Position numbers and translations under genes: made by a program. The notes below the pieces were generated by a model. The model ran no database searches, was not told the origin of the DNA, and was given only the letters and a program-made list of their open reading frames with translations. DNA of 37,893 nucleotides from Armatimonadota bacterium. Its GTDB lineage: Bacteria; Armatimonadota; JAAZEB01. Location of the stretch: positions 1 through 37,893 of the forward strand of contig JACQGM010000305.1 of assembly GCA_016199585.1 (NCBI GenBank). Direction: 5' to 3'. Of the stretch, positions 1 through 8,155 are shown in pieces (the stretch's first letter is position 1; every line of letters starts with the position of its first letter).

Positions 1-174
1 ATTCACCCTCGCGAAAACGAGCGCCGGCACGATGGCCACATCCACGGCGCGAATGTGCAAGCGGCAGCGCCCCGAGAACAGCAGACCCGAGAGGGACACC
101 ATCTGCCCGAGCGGCAGGCTGCGCGCCTCCGCTTCGGAGAGGGGAAGACGGAGGTGGCGGATATCATCGGTCAT
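1..174 (-). CDS. Fumarate hydratase class I, beta subunit (partial)
   Basis: This is the N-terminal 58 codons of the small subunit of a two-subunit class I ([4Fe-4S]) fumarase or related tartrate dehydratase, which hydrates fumarate to malate in the cytoplasm. The gene runs off the left edge. The visible protein begins MTDDIRHLRLPLSEAEARSL and continues with LPLGQMVSLSG and the segment LLFSGRCRLH, in the style of the family's beta-subunit start. The ATG overlaps the TGA of the alpha-subunit gene (ATGA, 171-174), so the two are probably translationally coupled. Substrate choice between fumarate and tartrate cannot be decided from this fragment. Confidence 0.85.
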   Translation of the reverse strand, partial: MTDDIRHLRLPLSEAEARSLPLGQMVSLSGLLFSGRCRLHIRAVDVAIVPALVFARVN

Positions 175-1079
175 CGCAGCTCTCCCGTGTAGGTCGTCTC
201 CCCCTGCGCGGAAATGGTCGCCTTCCAGCGCCGGCCCACCAGGCACTGGGCGTTGACGGCCACGGGGAGGGCGGCGGTGTGCGTCACCGCCGTCGCGACG
301 TGAACCGCCATCACGGCGTTCACCCCCCGCGAACCCATCGGGCCGATGCCCAGATGCCGGCAAGCCGAAAGGAGCTTCGCCTCTATCGCCGCCGCCCGCG
401 TTTCCGGGTGCCGGCTGCCGACCGGTCTCAAGAGAGCGGCCTCCTTGGCCAGCTTCGTGCAGAGGTCCGCCGTGCCCCCGATGCCCACGCCGATGATCGC
501 CGGCGGGCAGATCTTCCCGGCGTAGCACCCCTCGCGGACCGAGTCGAGAACGAACTTCAGGATCCCCGGCTCGCCATCGGCGGGGAAGAGCATCCGGTAG
601 AATGTGCCGAAGATCTCCGAGCCGCCCCCCTTGGGGCAGGCGATGATCTCCAATGCGTCTCCGTCTCCCTCGAAGCGCAGCTCCACCTTCGGCATTCCCG
701 GCCCGATGTTGTCACCCGGGTTGTCGCGGGTGAGGGGATCCACCATCGTCGGCCGGAGGAGGCTGTTCGCGGTCGCGCGGGCGGTTGCCGACCGGGCGCA
801 CTCCCAGAGGGTGGGGAACCCTCTCTCCACCTGCGTGCGGCCGCCGGCGGTTGCGAAGAAAAGCGGAAAGCCGGTATCGGCGCAGACCAGTCCCTGTCCC
901 TCGCCGGCCCGCCGGGCGTTCTCCAGGCTCACCTCCAGGTGCTTGCGAGCCAGCGGATCTGTCTCTTCAGCCAGTGCCCGCAGCAGCGCCGCCTCCACAT
1001 CCGGCGGCAGGTGGATGACAGCCCGGCGAACCGCTTCGCACATCGCCGCCTCGACGCGCTCGAAAGGAATGGGATCCAC
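171..1079 (-). CDS. Fumarate hydratase class I, alpha subunit
   Basis: This is the 302-residue large (catalytic, iron-sulfur) subunit of a heterodimeric class I fumarase (FumA N-terminal / TtdA family), a cytosolic TCA-cycle enzyme. Family hallmarks visible in order are VCADTG near residue 65, PKGGGSE near 150, KICPPAIIGVGIGG near 190-205, LGIGPMGSRG near 245 and NAQC near 279. The cysteines in the first, third and last motifs are the expected three ligands of the [4Fe-4S] cluster whose open iron binds substrate. Length is normal for a free alpha subunit. Its stop overlaps the start of the beta gene. A tartrate dehydratase role remains possible because the two families share these motifs. Confidence 0.9.
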   Translation of the reverse strand: MDPIPFERVEAAMCEAVRRAVIHLPPDVEAALLRALAEETDPLARKHLEVSLENARRAGEGQGLVCADTGFPLFFATAGGRTQVERGFPTLWECARSATARATANSLLRPTMVDPLTRDNPGDNIGPGMPKVELRFEGDGDALEIIACPKGGGSEIFGTFYRMLFPADGEPGILKFVLDSVREGCYAGKICPPAIIGVGIGGTADLCTKLAKEAALLRPVGSRHPETRAAAIEAKLLSACRHLGIGPMGSRGVNAVMAVHVATAVTHTAALPVAVNAQCLVGRRWKATISAQGETTYTGELR

Positions 1080-1331
1080 GATCGCCCCTCACAGGTGTGC
1101 CCTCCCCGGCACCGCCCCTTTCCTCCCCGTTCGCCGCCGGGCCGACGCTCTCCTGCCCGGAGCGCGCCAGGGCGCCCCCGCCCCGGATCCGTGTGTCATT
1201 TCCCGGCGCATTGTGGAAGAACGGACTTGAGTCTCTCAGCGATCTGATACTCATGAGCCCCGAGCTGCCGTGCCGGGATGGCACACTGTGATGGCGGGCA
1301 CGACGAATGGTGGCGTGCCCGGGATGGTGTC

Positions 1332-1781
1332 ATGAACCTGCTGGTGTATACCGACGGCTCCAGCGCCGGGGAGGGAGCGGTGCGCTACGCGGCGCGCCAG
1401 GCCCCCCCGGGCGCGAGCGTGCTCCTGCTGCACGTGGTGCCCTCGGCGCGACAGGGCGCGCTCCAGAATGGCGAGGAGGTGCTGGCCCGCCACCAGGAGA
1501 TCTTCCGTTCCCTTGCCGGGCCCGGGGCGCCGCCCGGCACCCGTCTCGAGGTGGGGGACGCCGCCACGCGGATCCTAGAGGTGGCCGACGCCTTCAACGC
1601 CGACGCGATCATCATGGGATCGCACGGCCACGGCGCCTTCGCGCGCTCGGAGGTGATGAGCCGCGCCGCCGAGGAGACCGTGGCGGCCACCAACCGCCGC
1701 GTCATCCTCGTCTTCCCGGAGGGGAGCGAGGTCGTGCCTGCCGCCGACGGCGTCCCACAGCCGGAGGCGAGGCCAGGGTAG
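1332..1781 (+). CDS. Universal stress protein (UspA) family
   Basis: This is a 149-residue single-domain UspA-type protein, a cytosolic nucleotide-binding stress protein. It opens with MNLLVYTDGSSAGEGAVRYA, the usual beta-strand, Asp and Ser start, and carries the family signature IIMGSHGHGAF near residues 97-107. In ATP-binding members the motif is G-2x-G-9x-G-(S/T). Here the spacing is kept, but the third glycine is Met (VMSRAAEE), so ATP binding may be weakened. I chose the ATG at 1332 because the fold starts there. An upstream in-frame ATG at 1278 would add 18 residues with no family resemblance. There is no strong ribosome binding site before either start. It stands alone before the GH15 gene. 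Confidence 0.85.
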   Translation: MNLLVYTDGSSAGEGAVRYAARQAPPGASVLLLHVVPSARQGALQNGEEVLARHQEIFRSLAGPGAPPGTRLEVGDAATRILEVADAFNADAIIMGSHGHGAFARSEVMSRAAEETVAATNRRVILVFPEGSEVVPAADGVPQPEARPG

Positions 1782-1859
1782 CAACTCCGGTGTGAAGGCG
1801 CTCTGGCGCCGGGTGGTTCGCGTTCACAACGGCAGGGCGTCCGGCGGGCGCGCCACCGG

Positions 1860-3788
1860 ATGGGAGTGACTTCCTTGGACCAGTCCTTCGGCCTCGTCGG
1901 TAACGGCGGCCTCCTCGCCCGGGTCGCCGACGACGGCACCCTCACCGAGATGTACTTCCCCTCGGTCGGGTTCCACCGGCACATCATCCAATCGCAGTTC
2001 GGCTTCGCCGAGGGCGCGGGCGAGCACCGCTGGCTCGGCGACCGCCGCCAGACCCGGCGCCAGCGCTACCTGAAGGACACCAACGTCCTGGTCACTTCCG
2101 TATGGGCCGAGGGTCTCGGGATCCAGCTCACCGATTTCGCGCACCCGCAGCTCCCGGTGCTGGTGCGCCAGGCGGAGATCGAAAACACGCGCACCGTTCC
2201 GGTCGCGGTGCGCCTCTCGCACGCGGAGGCGGCCTCGCTGGATGAGGCGCACGACCGCTACGGCCACAACGTGGCCTACTACGACACCCGCAACCGCTGC
2301 CTCGTGCGCTTCCGGGGGCACCCCTTCGACAATGCGATGGAGGGCCACTCCCTCCTGCTCCTCGCCGGCGCGCCGGTGCAGGATGCCTTCCAGTGCGGCA
2401 TCTCCTACGAGCGCGAGGGGAGCCGGATGGATGCCTACCTGGACCTGGCCGACGGGCGATTGGGCGGGAACGACTACGCTGCCGGCAGCGAGCGCGGCAC
2501 GACCACCGCGCAGCTCTGGCGCCTGAGCCTGGCACCCGGCGAGACGCGCACCGTCGCCCTCTTCCTCGTGGGAGGCGCGACCCTGGACGCCGCCGAGCGC
2601 ACTCTGGAGGCAGCGCGCTCCGTGCCGACGGCGCGCCTGCTGGCGGAAGCCGTCACCTTCTGGCGGGGCTGGATCGCCCCGGGCGCCGCCTGGTCCGAGC
2701 GCATCCCGGACCCCTCGCTGCGGCGCCTCTACCGGCGATCTCTCCTGGTCAACAAGCTCCTGCAAGACCGGACCTATGGCGCCATCATCGCCGGGCCTTC
2801 CGTGGCGCCGGACTACCGCTACTGCTGGGTGCGCGACGGCACCTTCGCGGCGTGGGCCTTCGACCTCGCGGGCTACCACGACGAGGCCGCCCGCTTCTAC
2901 CAGTGGTGCGCTCGCACTCAGATGGCCGAGGGCCTCTGGTACCAGAACCACTACACCGACGGGCGCCGCCACTGGCCGGGGATCCAGGTGGACCAGGTCG
3001 GCACCGCCATCTGGGGAATCCGCCAGCACGTGGCGCGCACGGGTGATCTCCGCTTCCTCGCGGAGATGTGGCCGGTAGCGCATCGGGCCGCCGAGTACAT
3101 CCTCTCACGCCTGGATGTTAGCACCGGACTGGTGTATTCCGAGCAGGACCTCTGGGAGGAAACCGCCGGCTGTCTGGCCTACACCAACGCCGCCTGCCAG
3201 GCGGGGCTGCGCGACGCCGCCTCGCTGGCGGACGAGGTGGGCGTGCTCTCCGACGGCCGGCGTTTCCAGCAAGCGGCCGACCACCTCCTGGCGGCCATGC
3301 GCCAGCAGCTCATTCGCGAAGGCGCCTACGTAGGCGCGCGCGAGCCGCTGCAGCCCTCCCGGGGCCGCCACGACTACCGCGTGGACCTGAGCCTGGCGGG
3401 CCTCGCGGCGCCCTTCGCGGTGGTGGATCCCCGGGCGCCCGAGATGGCGCGCGCGGTGGAACGCATCGAGCAGGTCGCCGGCTACCCGGAAGGGGGCGTG
3501 GGCCGCTACGCCGGCGACCTCTTCATGGGTGGAAACCCCTGGCCGTTGGGCGCGCTCTGGCTCTGCCTCTACTACGTCGGCGCCGGCCAATGGCCACCGC
3601 CGCACAACCACCTGGAGTGGTGCCTCCGGCACGCCACGCCCCGCGGCTTCCTTGCGGAGCAACAGGACCGGCGCACCGGCGCACCCCTCTCTGCCGTGCC
3701 CCTGGCGTGGGCGCACGCCTGGCTGATCGCCGTGGCGCACGCCCTCGACGACCGGGGGCTGCTTCGGAATCAGAACCGGGCGTTGTAG
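1860..3788 (+). CDS. Glycoside hydrolase family 15 (glucoamylase-like)
   Basis: This is a 642-residue protein with the bacterial GH15 layout: an N-terminal beta-sandwich (about residues 1-270) and an (alpha/alpha)6 catalytic barrel. GH15 enzymes release glucose from alpha-glucans or act on trehalose by inversion. Recognisable blocks are SFGLVGNGGLLARV at the start, YRYCWVRDG near residue 320, DLWEE near 430, FMGGNPWPLGALWL near 560, and LAEQQDRRTGAPLS followed by PLAWAHAWL near 600. The Glu residues in LWEE and AEQ are the likely catalytic acid and base. No signal peptide is visible, so it is probably cytosolic and may serve glycogen or trehalose breakdown. Its 3' end overlaps the opposite gene by 19 bp (3770-3788). 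The ATG at 1860 lacks a strong ribosome binding site, and GTG at 1866 is an alternative start. Confidence 0.9.
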   Translation: MGVTSLDQSFGLVGNGGLLARVADDGTLTEMYFPSVGFHRHIIQSQFGFAEGAGEHRWLGDRRQTRRQRYLKDTNVLVTSVWAEGLGIQLTDFAHPQLPVLVRQAEIENTRTVPVAVRLSHAEAASLDEAHDRYGHNVAYYDTRNRCLVRFRGHPFDNAMEGHSLLLLAGAPVQDAFQCGISYEREGSRMDAYLDLADGRLGGNDYAAGSERGTTTAQLWRLSLAPGETRTVALFLVGGATLDAAERTLEAARSVPTARLLAEAVTFWRGWIAPGAAWSERIPDPSLRRLYRRSLLVNKLLQDRTYGAIIAGPSVAPDYRYCWVRDGTFAAWAFDLAGYHDEAARFYQWCARTQMAEGLWYQNHYTDGRRHWPGIQVDQVGTAIWGIRQHVARTGDLRFLAEMWPVAHRAAEYILSRLDVSTGLVYSEQDLWEETAGCLAYTNAACQAGLRDAASLADEVGVLSDGRRFQQAADHLLAAMRQQLIREGAYVGAREPLQPSRGRHDYRVDLSLAGLAAPFAVVDPRAPEMARAVERIEQVAGYPEGGVGRYAGDLFMGGNPWPLGALWLCLYYVGAGQWPPPHNHLEWCLRHATPRGFLAEQQDRRTGAPLSAVPLAWAHAWLIAVAHALDDRGLLRNQNRAL

Positions 3789-4390
3789 CTCGCGCCGATG
3801 CCGAACTCCTCCGACACAAAGGCCGCGTCGAGGCGGAAGCCGGACGGCAGGCCGATCCGCACGCCCGCGTTCACGTCTTCGCCGTCGTAGTCCACCATCG
3901 CCAGGATGTTACTGGTCAGGTTGGCCTCGGCGCCGGCGAAGATGCCGTCGTAGATCCCGCCGCCGCCGCCTACGTGGACGCGGAACGCCGGGCCCTCATT
4001 ATCGCCGCGGAGCCGCTTGCTCACCACCGCATACGGCGAGCTGTCCACCTGGTCGGCGAAGTCCCACCACCCGACCGCGAACCCCACGCCGGTCGCGGTT
4101 TCCGGGATCACCATGTACTTGGCGTGTCCGGTAAGCTCCGCATCGGCGCCCCGGGCTTCGGGGTCGAAGAACACCAGACCCGCCTCCAGTCCCCGCGCCA
4201 ATCCCAGGTTTCCCGCGGCGATGTTGGCGGTGTCGGTGATGTGGTGGAACGTCACGTTCCACTCACGGGCATCGAGGGCGTCGGCACTGGGTGTGAGGAT
4301 CAGCCCGGTCATGCCCAGCCAGTTCGGCGCGGCGCTGGCCGGCGCTGCGGCCACGAGCGCGGCGAAGAGCGCCAGAATCACCTTTCTCAC
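3770..4390 (-). CDS. Secreted YjbH-like / outer-surface beta-rich protein
   Basis: This is a 206-residue exported protein. A GTG start at 4390 is preceded by AGGAGG (4398-4403) at 7-nt spacing. The first 21 or so residues, MRKVILALFAALVAAAPASAA, form a clean Sec signal peptide. The mature part has the pattern GMTGLILTPSADAL...WNVTFHHI near its start and alternating short strands to a terminal aromatic (SYNARF), like the repeats of YjbH-type exopolysaccharide or outer-membrane proteins, in which GLI.TPSA is a common opening. An outer-membrane or envelope location is an inference. It is convergent with, and overlaps, the GH15 gene. Family assignment is moderate and function is unknown. Confidence 0.65.
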   Translation of the reverse strand: MRKVILALFAALVAAAPASAAPNWLGMTGLILTPSADALDAREWNVTFHHITDTANIAAGNLGLARGLEAGLVFFDPEARGADAELTGHAKYMVIPETATGVGFAVGWWDFADQVDSSPYAVVSKRLRGDNEGPAFRVHVGGGGGIYDGIFAGAEANLTSNILAMVDYDGEDVNAGVRIGLPSGFRLDAAFVSEEFGIGASYNARF

Positions 4391-4906
4391 GTGCGCACCT
4401 CCTTGCGCTTGCCGGGCTCTCGCGGCTCCCGCCGCGCGGCCGCCCGCCACCCCGGCAGGCCGATCCGCTCGGGACGTGCCGCAAGGCCTGGGCCCGTGGG
4501 CCTCCACGATGCCCTCAAGGGGCCAGGCTGCGGTTCCCTCGGATGGCGCTGGATGGCGTATCGCGGCATCTCGGCACGCGCTCTCATCGATCCCGGTCGG
4601 TGCCTCCGTTTACCCCTGGTGTACAGGGGTTAAACTCTCCATACGCCGTGGGAGCAGGCTTCTCCTCTTCAGGCGCGAAATGAGCAGCGATGGCGGAATC
4701 CCCGGCGCGCGGCCAGGCGCCGCAGCGCGCCGGGCGGACGAAGACGCCATCGCAGGAACTCGGGCGGAAACATGGAAGGGGATCCCGGGAGATGGCACCG
4801 TGGGAGCCGTCTCGCCGCTGGCCTACCGCCCAGACCTCGGTGCCGTGCTGAACGGACGCCGCCAACCGCCCGATGGACGCCGTGCGCGCCGGCCGGAAGG
4901 AGCAGG
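4391..4906. other. Intergenic region between divergent genes
   Basis: These 516 bases lie between the YjbH-like gene (minus) and nfi (plus). They hold the ribosome binding sites of both genes and one striking palindrome at 4608-4635. No reading frame with family resemblance or good initiation signals was seen. The frame of nfi stays open upstream to 4772, but that extension is rich in Arg and Pro and resembles nothing. Confidence 0.6.
4608..4635. promoter_or_regulatory. Operator-like palindrome
   Basis: ACCCCTG (4612-4618) and CAGGGGT (4624-4630) form a perfect 7-bp inverted repeat around GTGTA. It extends outward to GTTT and AAAC with one unpaired base. G-tract palindromes of this kind resemble operators of CsoR/RcnR/FrmR-type repressors, but no such regulator is in the window. 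There is no T-run, so a terminator is unlikely. Regulator and target are unknown. Confidence 0.35.
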
Positions 4907-5584
4907 ATGGAACCACTCACAGTACAGTGGCCGACCGAGGTTCGCGAAGCCGTGGCGGTCCAGCAGGTGCTGCGGCGGCGGATCCGCCTCGAAGACGACC
5001 CGGGGCCGCTGGCCACCGTCGCCGGCGTGGACACGGCCTTCCCCAAGCGCGGCGGCGAGCCGGTCGCCCGCTGCGCCGTGGTGGTCCTCTCCTTCCCCGA
5101 CCTGCGCCTGCTCGGCGAGGCCGCGGCCGAGGTGCCGGTGATGTTTCCCTACGTTCCGGGCCTGCTCGCGTTCCGTGAGGGACCGGCGATCGTGGCGGCG
5201 CTCGCCCAACTCCCGGAGCCTCCCGACCTGCTGATGTTCGATGGGCACGGTTACGCCCATCCCCGGCGCATCGGGATCGCCTCGCACCTGGGGGTGCTGC
5301 TGGACCGACCCGCCATCGGCTGCGCCAAGAGCATCCTCACCGGGCACGCCGACGAACCAGGTCCCGAGCCGGGCGACCGCGCTCCCCTCCTCGCCCGCGA
5401 CGGCGAGCTCCTCGGCTACGCCCTCCGCACCCGCGCGCGCACCCGGCCCGTCTACGTCTCCCCCGGCCACCGTGTCAGCTTCGCCACCGCCGCCGACCTG
5501 GTGATGGCCTGCGTCCGCGGCCGCCGCCTCCCGGAGCCGACGCGGCTGGCGGACCATCTGTCGAAGGGGAGCGTCCTGCGGTGA
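4907..5584 (+). CDS. nfi: Endonuclease V (deoxyinosine 3'-endonuclease)
   Basis: This is a 225-residue DNA repair nuclease that nicks DNA at the second phosphodiester bond 3' of deoxyinosine. All family motifs are present: VAGVDTAF with metal-binding Asp42, YVPGLLAFREGP with Tyr82 and catalytic Glu91, FDGHGYAHPRRIGIASHLG with Asp112 and the basic/His patch, GCAKS with Lys141, and the C-terminal PVYVSPGHRVSFATAADLV. Length matches E. coli Nfi. The ATG at 4907 is preceded by AAGGAG (4897-4902, 4-nt gap) and lies at the right distance from the first motif. No partner gene is adjacent, and the gene stands alone on the plus strand. Confidence 0.95.
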   Translation: MEPLTVQWPTEVREAVAVQQVLRRRIRLEDDPGPLATVAGVDTAFPKRGGEPVARCAVVVLSFPDLRLLGEAAAEVPVMFPYVPGLLAFREGPAIVAALAQLPEPPDLLMFDGHGYAHPRRIGIASHLGVLLDRPAIGCAKSILTGHADEPGPEPGDRAPLLARDGELLGYALRTRARTRPVYVSPGHRVSFATAADLVMACVRGRRLPEPTRLADHLSKGSVLR

Positions 5585-5791
5585 TGCCGGCCGTGGTCTG
5601 CGTTTCTGTCTTGCCCACACGGTCTGGGGAGGATCCGCCAGGATTCATGGTAGCCTGCCCACCTGGGACCGACGTGGATCCGCCTGGCCAGACACGCGTG
5701 ATGCGCCCCGGCGGCAGCCACTGACGGCTTGATACACTCGATCCGTGACACGCAACTGTTCGCTGTGGGTAATCACGCTCAATACATCTGA

Positions 5792-5820
5792 TTGACAAGC
5801 GAGGCGCCGTGTGCTATGCT
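5792..5820 (+). promoter_or_regulatory. Sigma-70 type promoter of the nuclease-like gene
   Basis: TTGACA (5792-5797) and TATGCT (5815-5820) are separated by exactly 17 bp. The predicted transcript start near 5827 leaves a leader of about 15 nt, just long enough for GGGAG at 5831-5835. Confidence 0.75.
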
Positions 5821-5841
5821 GACGTACGAAGGGAGCATACC

Positions 5842-7359
5842 ATGAAGCGCCTGCCTGTGTGTTGCCTCTTCCTCTCCTTCTGTGGTGCAAGGCTGACCGC
5901 CGACAGCATCCCAACGCCCCCAACGCACGGTGTAGTAACCAGCGTGATAGATGGCAACACCATCAAGCTGAACAGCCGTGAGACAGTCCACCTGATTGGC
6001 GTGGACTGCCCTGAGACGGTGCAGCCAAACACGCCGGTTCAGTTCTGGGGGCCGCAGGCAACCGACTACATTGTGCAGACGGCTCTGAACCGGCGGGTTC
6101 GGCTGGAGTTCGACAAGCAGCTGCGCGACCGGTATGGGCGACCCATCGAGGGGCCACGTGACGCTTACGGGCGCCTACTCGCGTACGTGTGCCTTCCCAA
6201 CGGGACACTGCTGAATCGCGCTATCATCGAACAGGGACATGGGTGGGCACACACCGACTTCTCGTTTCGACACAGGGATGAGTTCGTGGCAGCCGAGGAG
6301 TCCGCGCGCAAGGACAGGCGTGGCATGTGGGCGCATCCCGACCAGGTGCAGGAGCCCGACTGGCGGAAGCAGGCTGCCGAACGCGCAGCCAGGAAGCCCG
6401 TCGTGGGTACCTACCGCAAGACGTTCGATCCGGGTTCTGGCCCGCCCCCGTCCCCTGAGGAGTTCACAATGGGGCGGCTCGGAAGCGCCGGGCTTGGCGG
6501 CGGTGGGATTTCCTCGGGGGGCGGTATGGCCCTGGCCCCCTCACAGCCACCAAAGGAGCTGCGTCTCTATGGGCCGGGAGCCTACGAACTCCCGCCGGTG
6601 TGGGATGGCCTTGGATCCCTGAAGAATCTTTCGGATCCTGTTCCCACTTTCCCGTCCGGCTTCCGCCCAGGCCTGGTGTCCGGGCAGTGGCGCCTGGTGG
6701 CTGCCTGGGCTGGCGCCACACGCAAGAACACAGAAACCTTCACCGTGAGCGCCCCGTGGCTTGTTACCTGGAGCACCTGGCCCGGCGTCCTGGGCGATGC
6801 CAACTTCATCGTGACCCTGAATGACCGCAAGGCTGATATGGCCGACCTGATTGCCAACGCCATCGGTGCCAAGGCTGAACGCAGCTACCAGTACCGTGCT
6901 GGCACCTTCTACCTGGACATCAACACAGGGCAGCCCTACAGGATCGCCGTGTGGCAGCCCGCAGCACTGGCGGTGCCCCCGGCCACAGCACCACAGCGGC
7001 ATACACCGACCCCAAGGGGAGCCGTACTCGGAGAACAGGTGGTGGTGCTCCGCACCGCGTTGCAGTGGCACACGCTACCCAGCGGTATGCGCAAGCAAGT
7101 CATTGCGCTAACGTGGGAGAATGGCACCCGGAGGCCCATCTACGCCTTGTGGGTGAATATCTCTGTCTATGACACGCACGGGCGACTCTCGAGCGACTCG
7201 GCGAAAGACTGGTGTGTCTTTGCGAGCACACAGAGACCTGTCGCACCAGGGCAGGTCTATCGTGAACCCCTGGATGACGGCTACGTCCTGTCTGGAGCAG
7301 ATGGCCCAGCCCAGTACGCTCGGGTCACCGTCACCCGCTATGAAACGCAGCCCCGCTGA
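5842..7359 (+). CDS. Exported staphylococcal-nuclease (SNase/TNase) domain protein
   Basis: This is a 505-residue protein with an N-terminal export signal (about residues 1-20), an SNase fold (about 28-156) and a long unassigned C-terminal half. SNase landmarks are VIDGNTIKL, LIGVDCPE, a paired YGR, RLLAYV and the ARKDRRGMW end. Against S. aureus nuclease, Asp40, Glu43 and Arg87 correspond to Asp55, Glu58 and Arg111. Asp21 is replaced by Asn39 and Arg35 by His50, and about 11 residues are inserted before YGRLLAYV. Activity may therefore be altered. After a Gly-rich linker come a Trp-rich module (about 270-375) and a C-terminal beta domain (about 400-505) of FxLYD-like appearance. The ATG at 5842 follows GGGAG at 6 nt. 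Its composition looks less GC-extreme than its neighbours, hinting at transfer. It ends convergent with the GNAT gene, overlapping by 29 bp. Confidence 0.8.
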   Translation: MKRLPVCCLFLSFCGARLTADSIPTPPTHGVVTSVIDGNTIKLNSRETVHLIGVDCPETVQPNTPVQFWGPQATDYIVQTALNRRVRLEFDKQLRDRYGRPIEGPRDAYGRLLAYVCLPNGTLLNRAIIEQGHGWAHTDFSFRHRDEFVAAEESARKDRRGMWAHPDQVQEPDWRKQAAERAARKPVVGTYRKTFDPGSGPPPSPEEFTMGRLGSAGLGGGGISSGGGMALAPSQPPKELRLYGPGAYELPPVWDGLGSLKNLSDPVPTFPSGFRPGLVSGQWRLVAAWAGATRKNTETFTVSAPWLVTWSTWPGVLGDANFIVTLNDRKADMADLIANAIGAKAERSYQYRAGTFYLDINTGQPYRIAVWQPAALAVPPATAPQRHTPTPRGAVLGEQVVVLRTALQWHTLPSGMRKQVIALTWENGTRRPIYALWVNISVYDTHGRLSSDSAKDWCVFASTQRPVAPGQVYREPLDDGYVLSGADGPAQYARVTVTRYETQPR

Positions 7360-7999
7360 GCGCATCGTGCCAGTTGGCGGGCAGGTCCGTGCCCGCCCCG
7401 GCGCTGCTTTCGTTGGCCTCTCTGCGACGGAACGTCATCGCCCACCAGTACGGCGCGCAGTGCAAACGCCCCAACACGTGCAGAAAGGTGGCCCACGGGC
7501 GTTCCACGACGCCCAACTCCTCGGCCGCGCCGACCGCTGGCGCGGGGACTTCCCCGTGAATCTCGAACTCCGTGACCAGACGGCGGTCAACGTGCGTCAT
7601 CCCCACCTTGCGGTAGAGACCTTCCGACCGCTCGTCGTCCGGGCTGGTGCCAAACCACGCACACCCGAGCTCACTGCACCGGCGGATCGCCTCCCGGACC
7701 AGCGCCGTGCCGATGCCCCGCCGTTGGAACCCCCGATGGACCTCCAACGCTTCGAGGTAGCCCCAATACCCGTAGGGCGGCGGCTCGTGGGTCGGGATGA
7801 ACTCGCAGTGCCCAACAACCCGCTCGCCGCAAAGCGCCACAAGGACCTGTCCACCAATGCGTGACAGCACCTCAAACTGGAAGCGCACGTCGTCCACGGT
7901 CGCCCAGTAGAGCGGCCAGGTTTCCTGGTACATCGCCGCGATGGCTTCGGCATCGTCCGGCACGGCCTCCCGAAGGACCATCTCAGTGCCCATTCCCAT
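7331..7999 (-). CDS. GNAT-family N-acetyltransferase
   Basis: This is a 222-residue acetyl-CoA-dependent acetyltransferase of the GNAT superfamily with unknown substrate. It starts with the usual VLREAVPDDAEAIAAMYQE helix. The acetyl-CoA loop is RRGIGTA at about residues 93-99, after YLEALEVHRGFQ, and is followed by an ALVREAIRRC helix and the LYRKVGM motif that closes the fold. Several in-frame starts are close together (8017, 7999, 7993, 7981). I chose 7999 because GGAGG (8005-8009) lies 5 nt before it, and 7993 is nearly as good. The 3' end overlaps the end of the nuclease-like gene on the other strand. It is divergent from osmC. Confidence 0.85.
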   Translation of the reverse strand: MGMGTEMVLREAVPDDAEAIAAMYQETWPLYWATVDDVRFQFEVLSRIGGQVLVALCGERVVGHCEFIPTHEPPPYGYWGYLEALEVHRGFQRRGIGTALVREAIRRCSELGCAWFGTSPDDERSEGLYRKVGMTHVDRRLVTEFEIHGEVPAPAVGAAEELGVVERPWATFLHVLGRLHCAPYWWAMTFRRREANESSAGAGTDLPANWHDALSGAAFHSG

Positions 8000-8051
8000 A
8001 CCCCCCTCCGCGCTCATGCCCCGACCCTGCTCGCAAACGTCGCCCGTGGTG

Positions 8052-8078
8052 TAGACAGGGGCGACAAGCGGGTATAAC
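8052..8078 (+). promoter_or_regulatory. Possible osmC promoter
   Basis: TAGACA (8052-8057) and TATAAC (8073-8078) are spaced by 15 bp, shorter than the ideal 17. They lie about 75 bp before the osmC start, in the gap between osmC and the divergent GNAT gene. This is a reasonable but weak match. Confidence 0.4.
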
Positions 8079-8155
8079 TCGCGTACGAGTTCGGTTTCCA
8101 CCTCGGCGTGTCCTCTCCCGGCCGCCGGGTGGGAGGTCGAAAGAGGAGACCACAC

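Noticed and set aside
279-1247. Long plus-strand open frame opposite the fumarase alpha gene
   Set aside because: Arg/Pro-rich composition with no family resemblance. It is the mirror of a well-supported gene in GC-rich DNA.
1080-1331. Promoter for the fumarase genes or usp
   Set aside because: No pair of -35 and -10 elements with acceptable spacing was found on either strand.
1824-3083. Long minus-strand open frame opposite the GH15 gene
   Set aside because: Low-complexity Val/Ala/Arg/Gly sequence and no motifs. The GH15 frame has clear catalytic blocks.
4772-4906. 45-residue N-terminal extension of endonuclease V
   Set aside because: Not part of the family, and the ATG at 4907 has its own AAGGAG site and gives the normal length.
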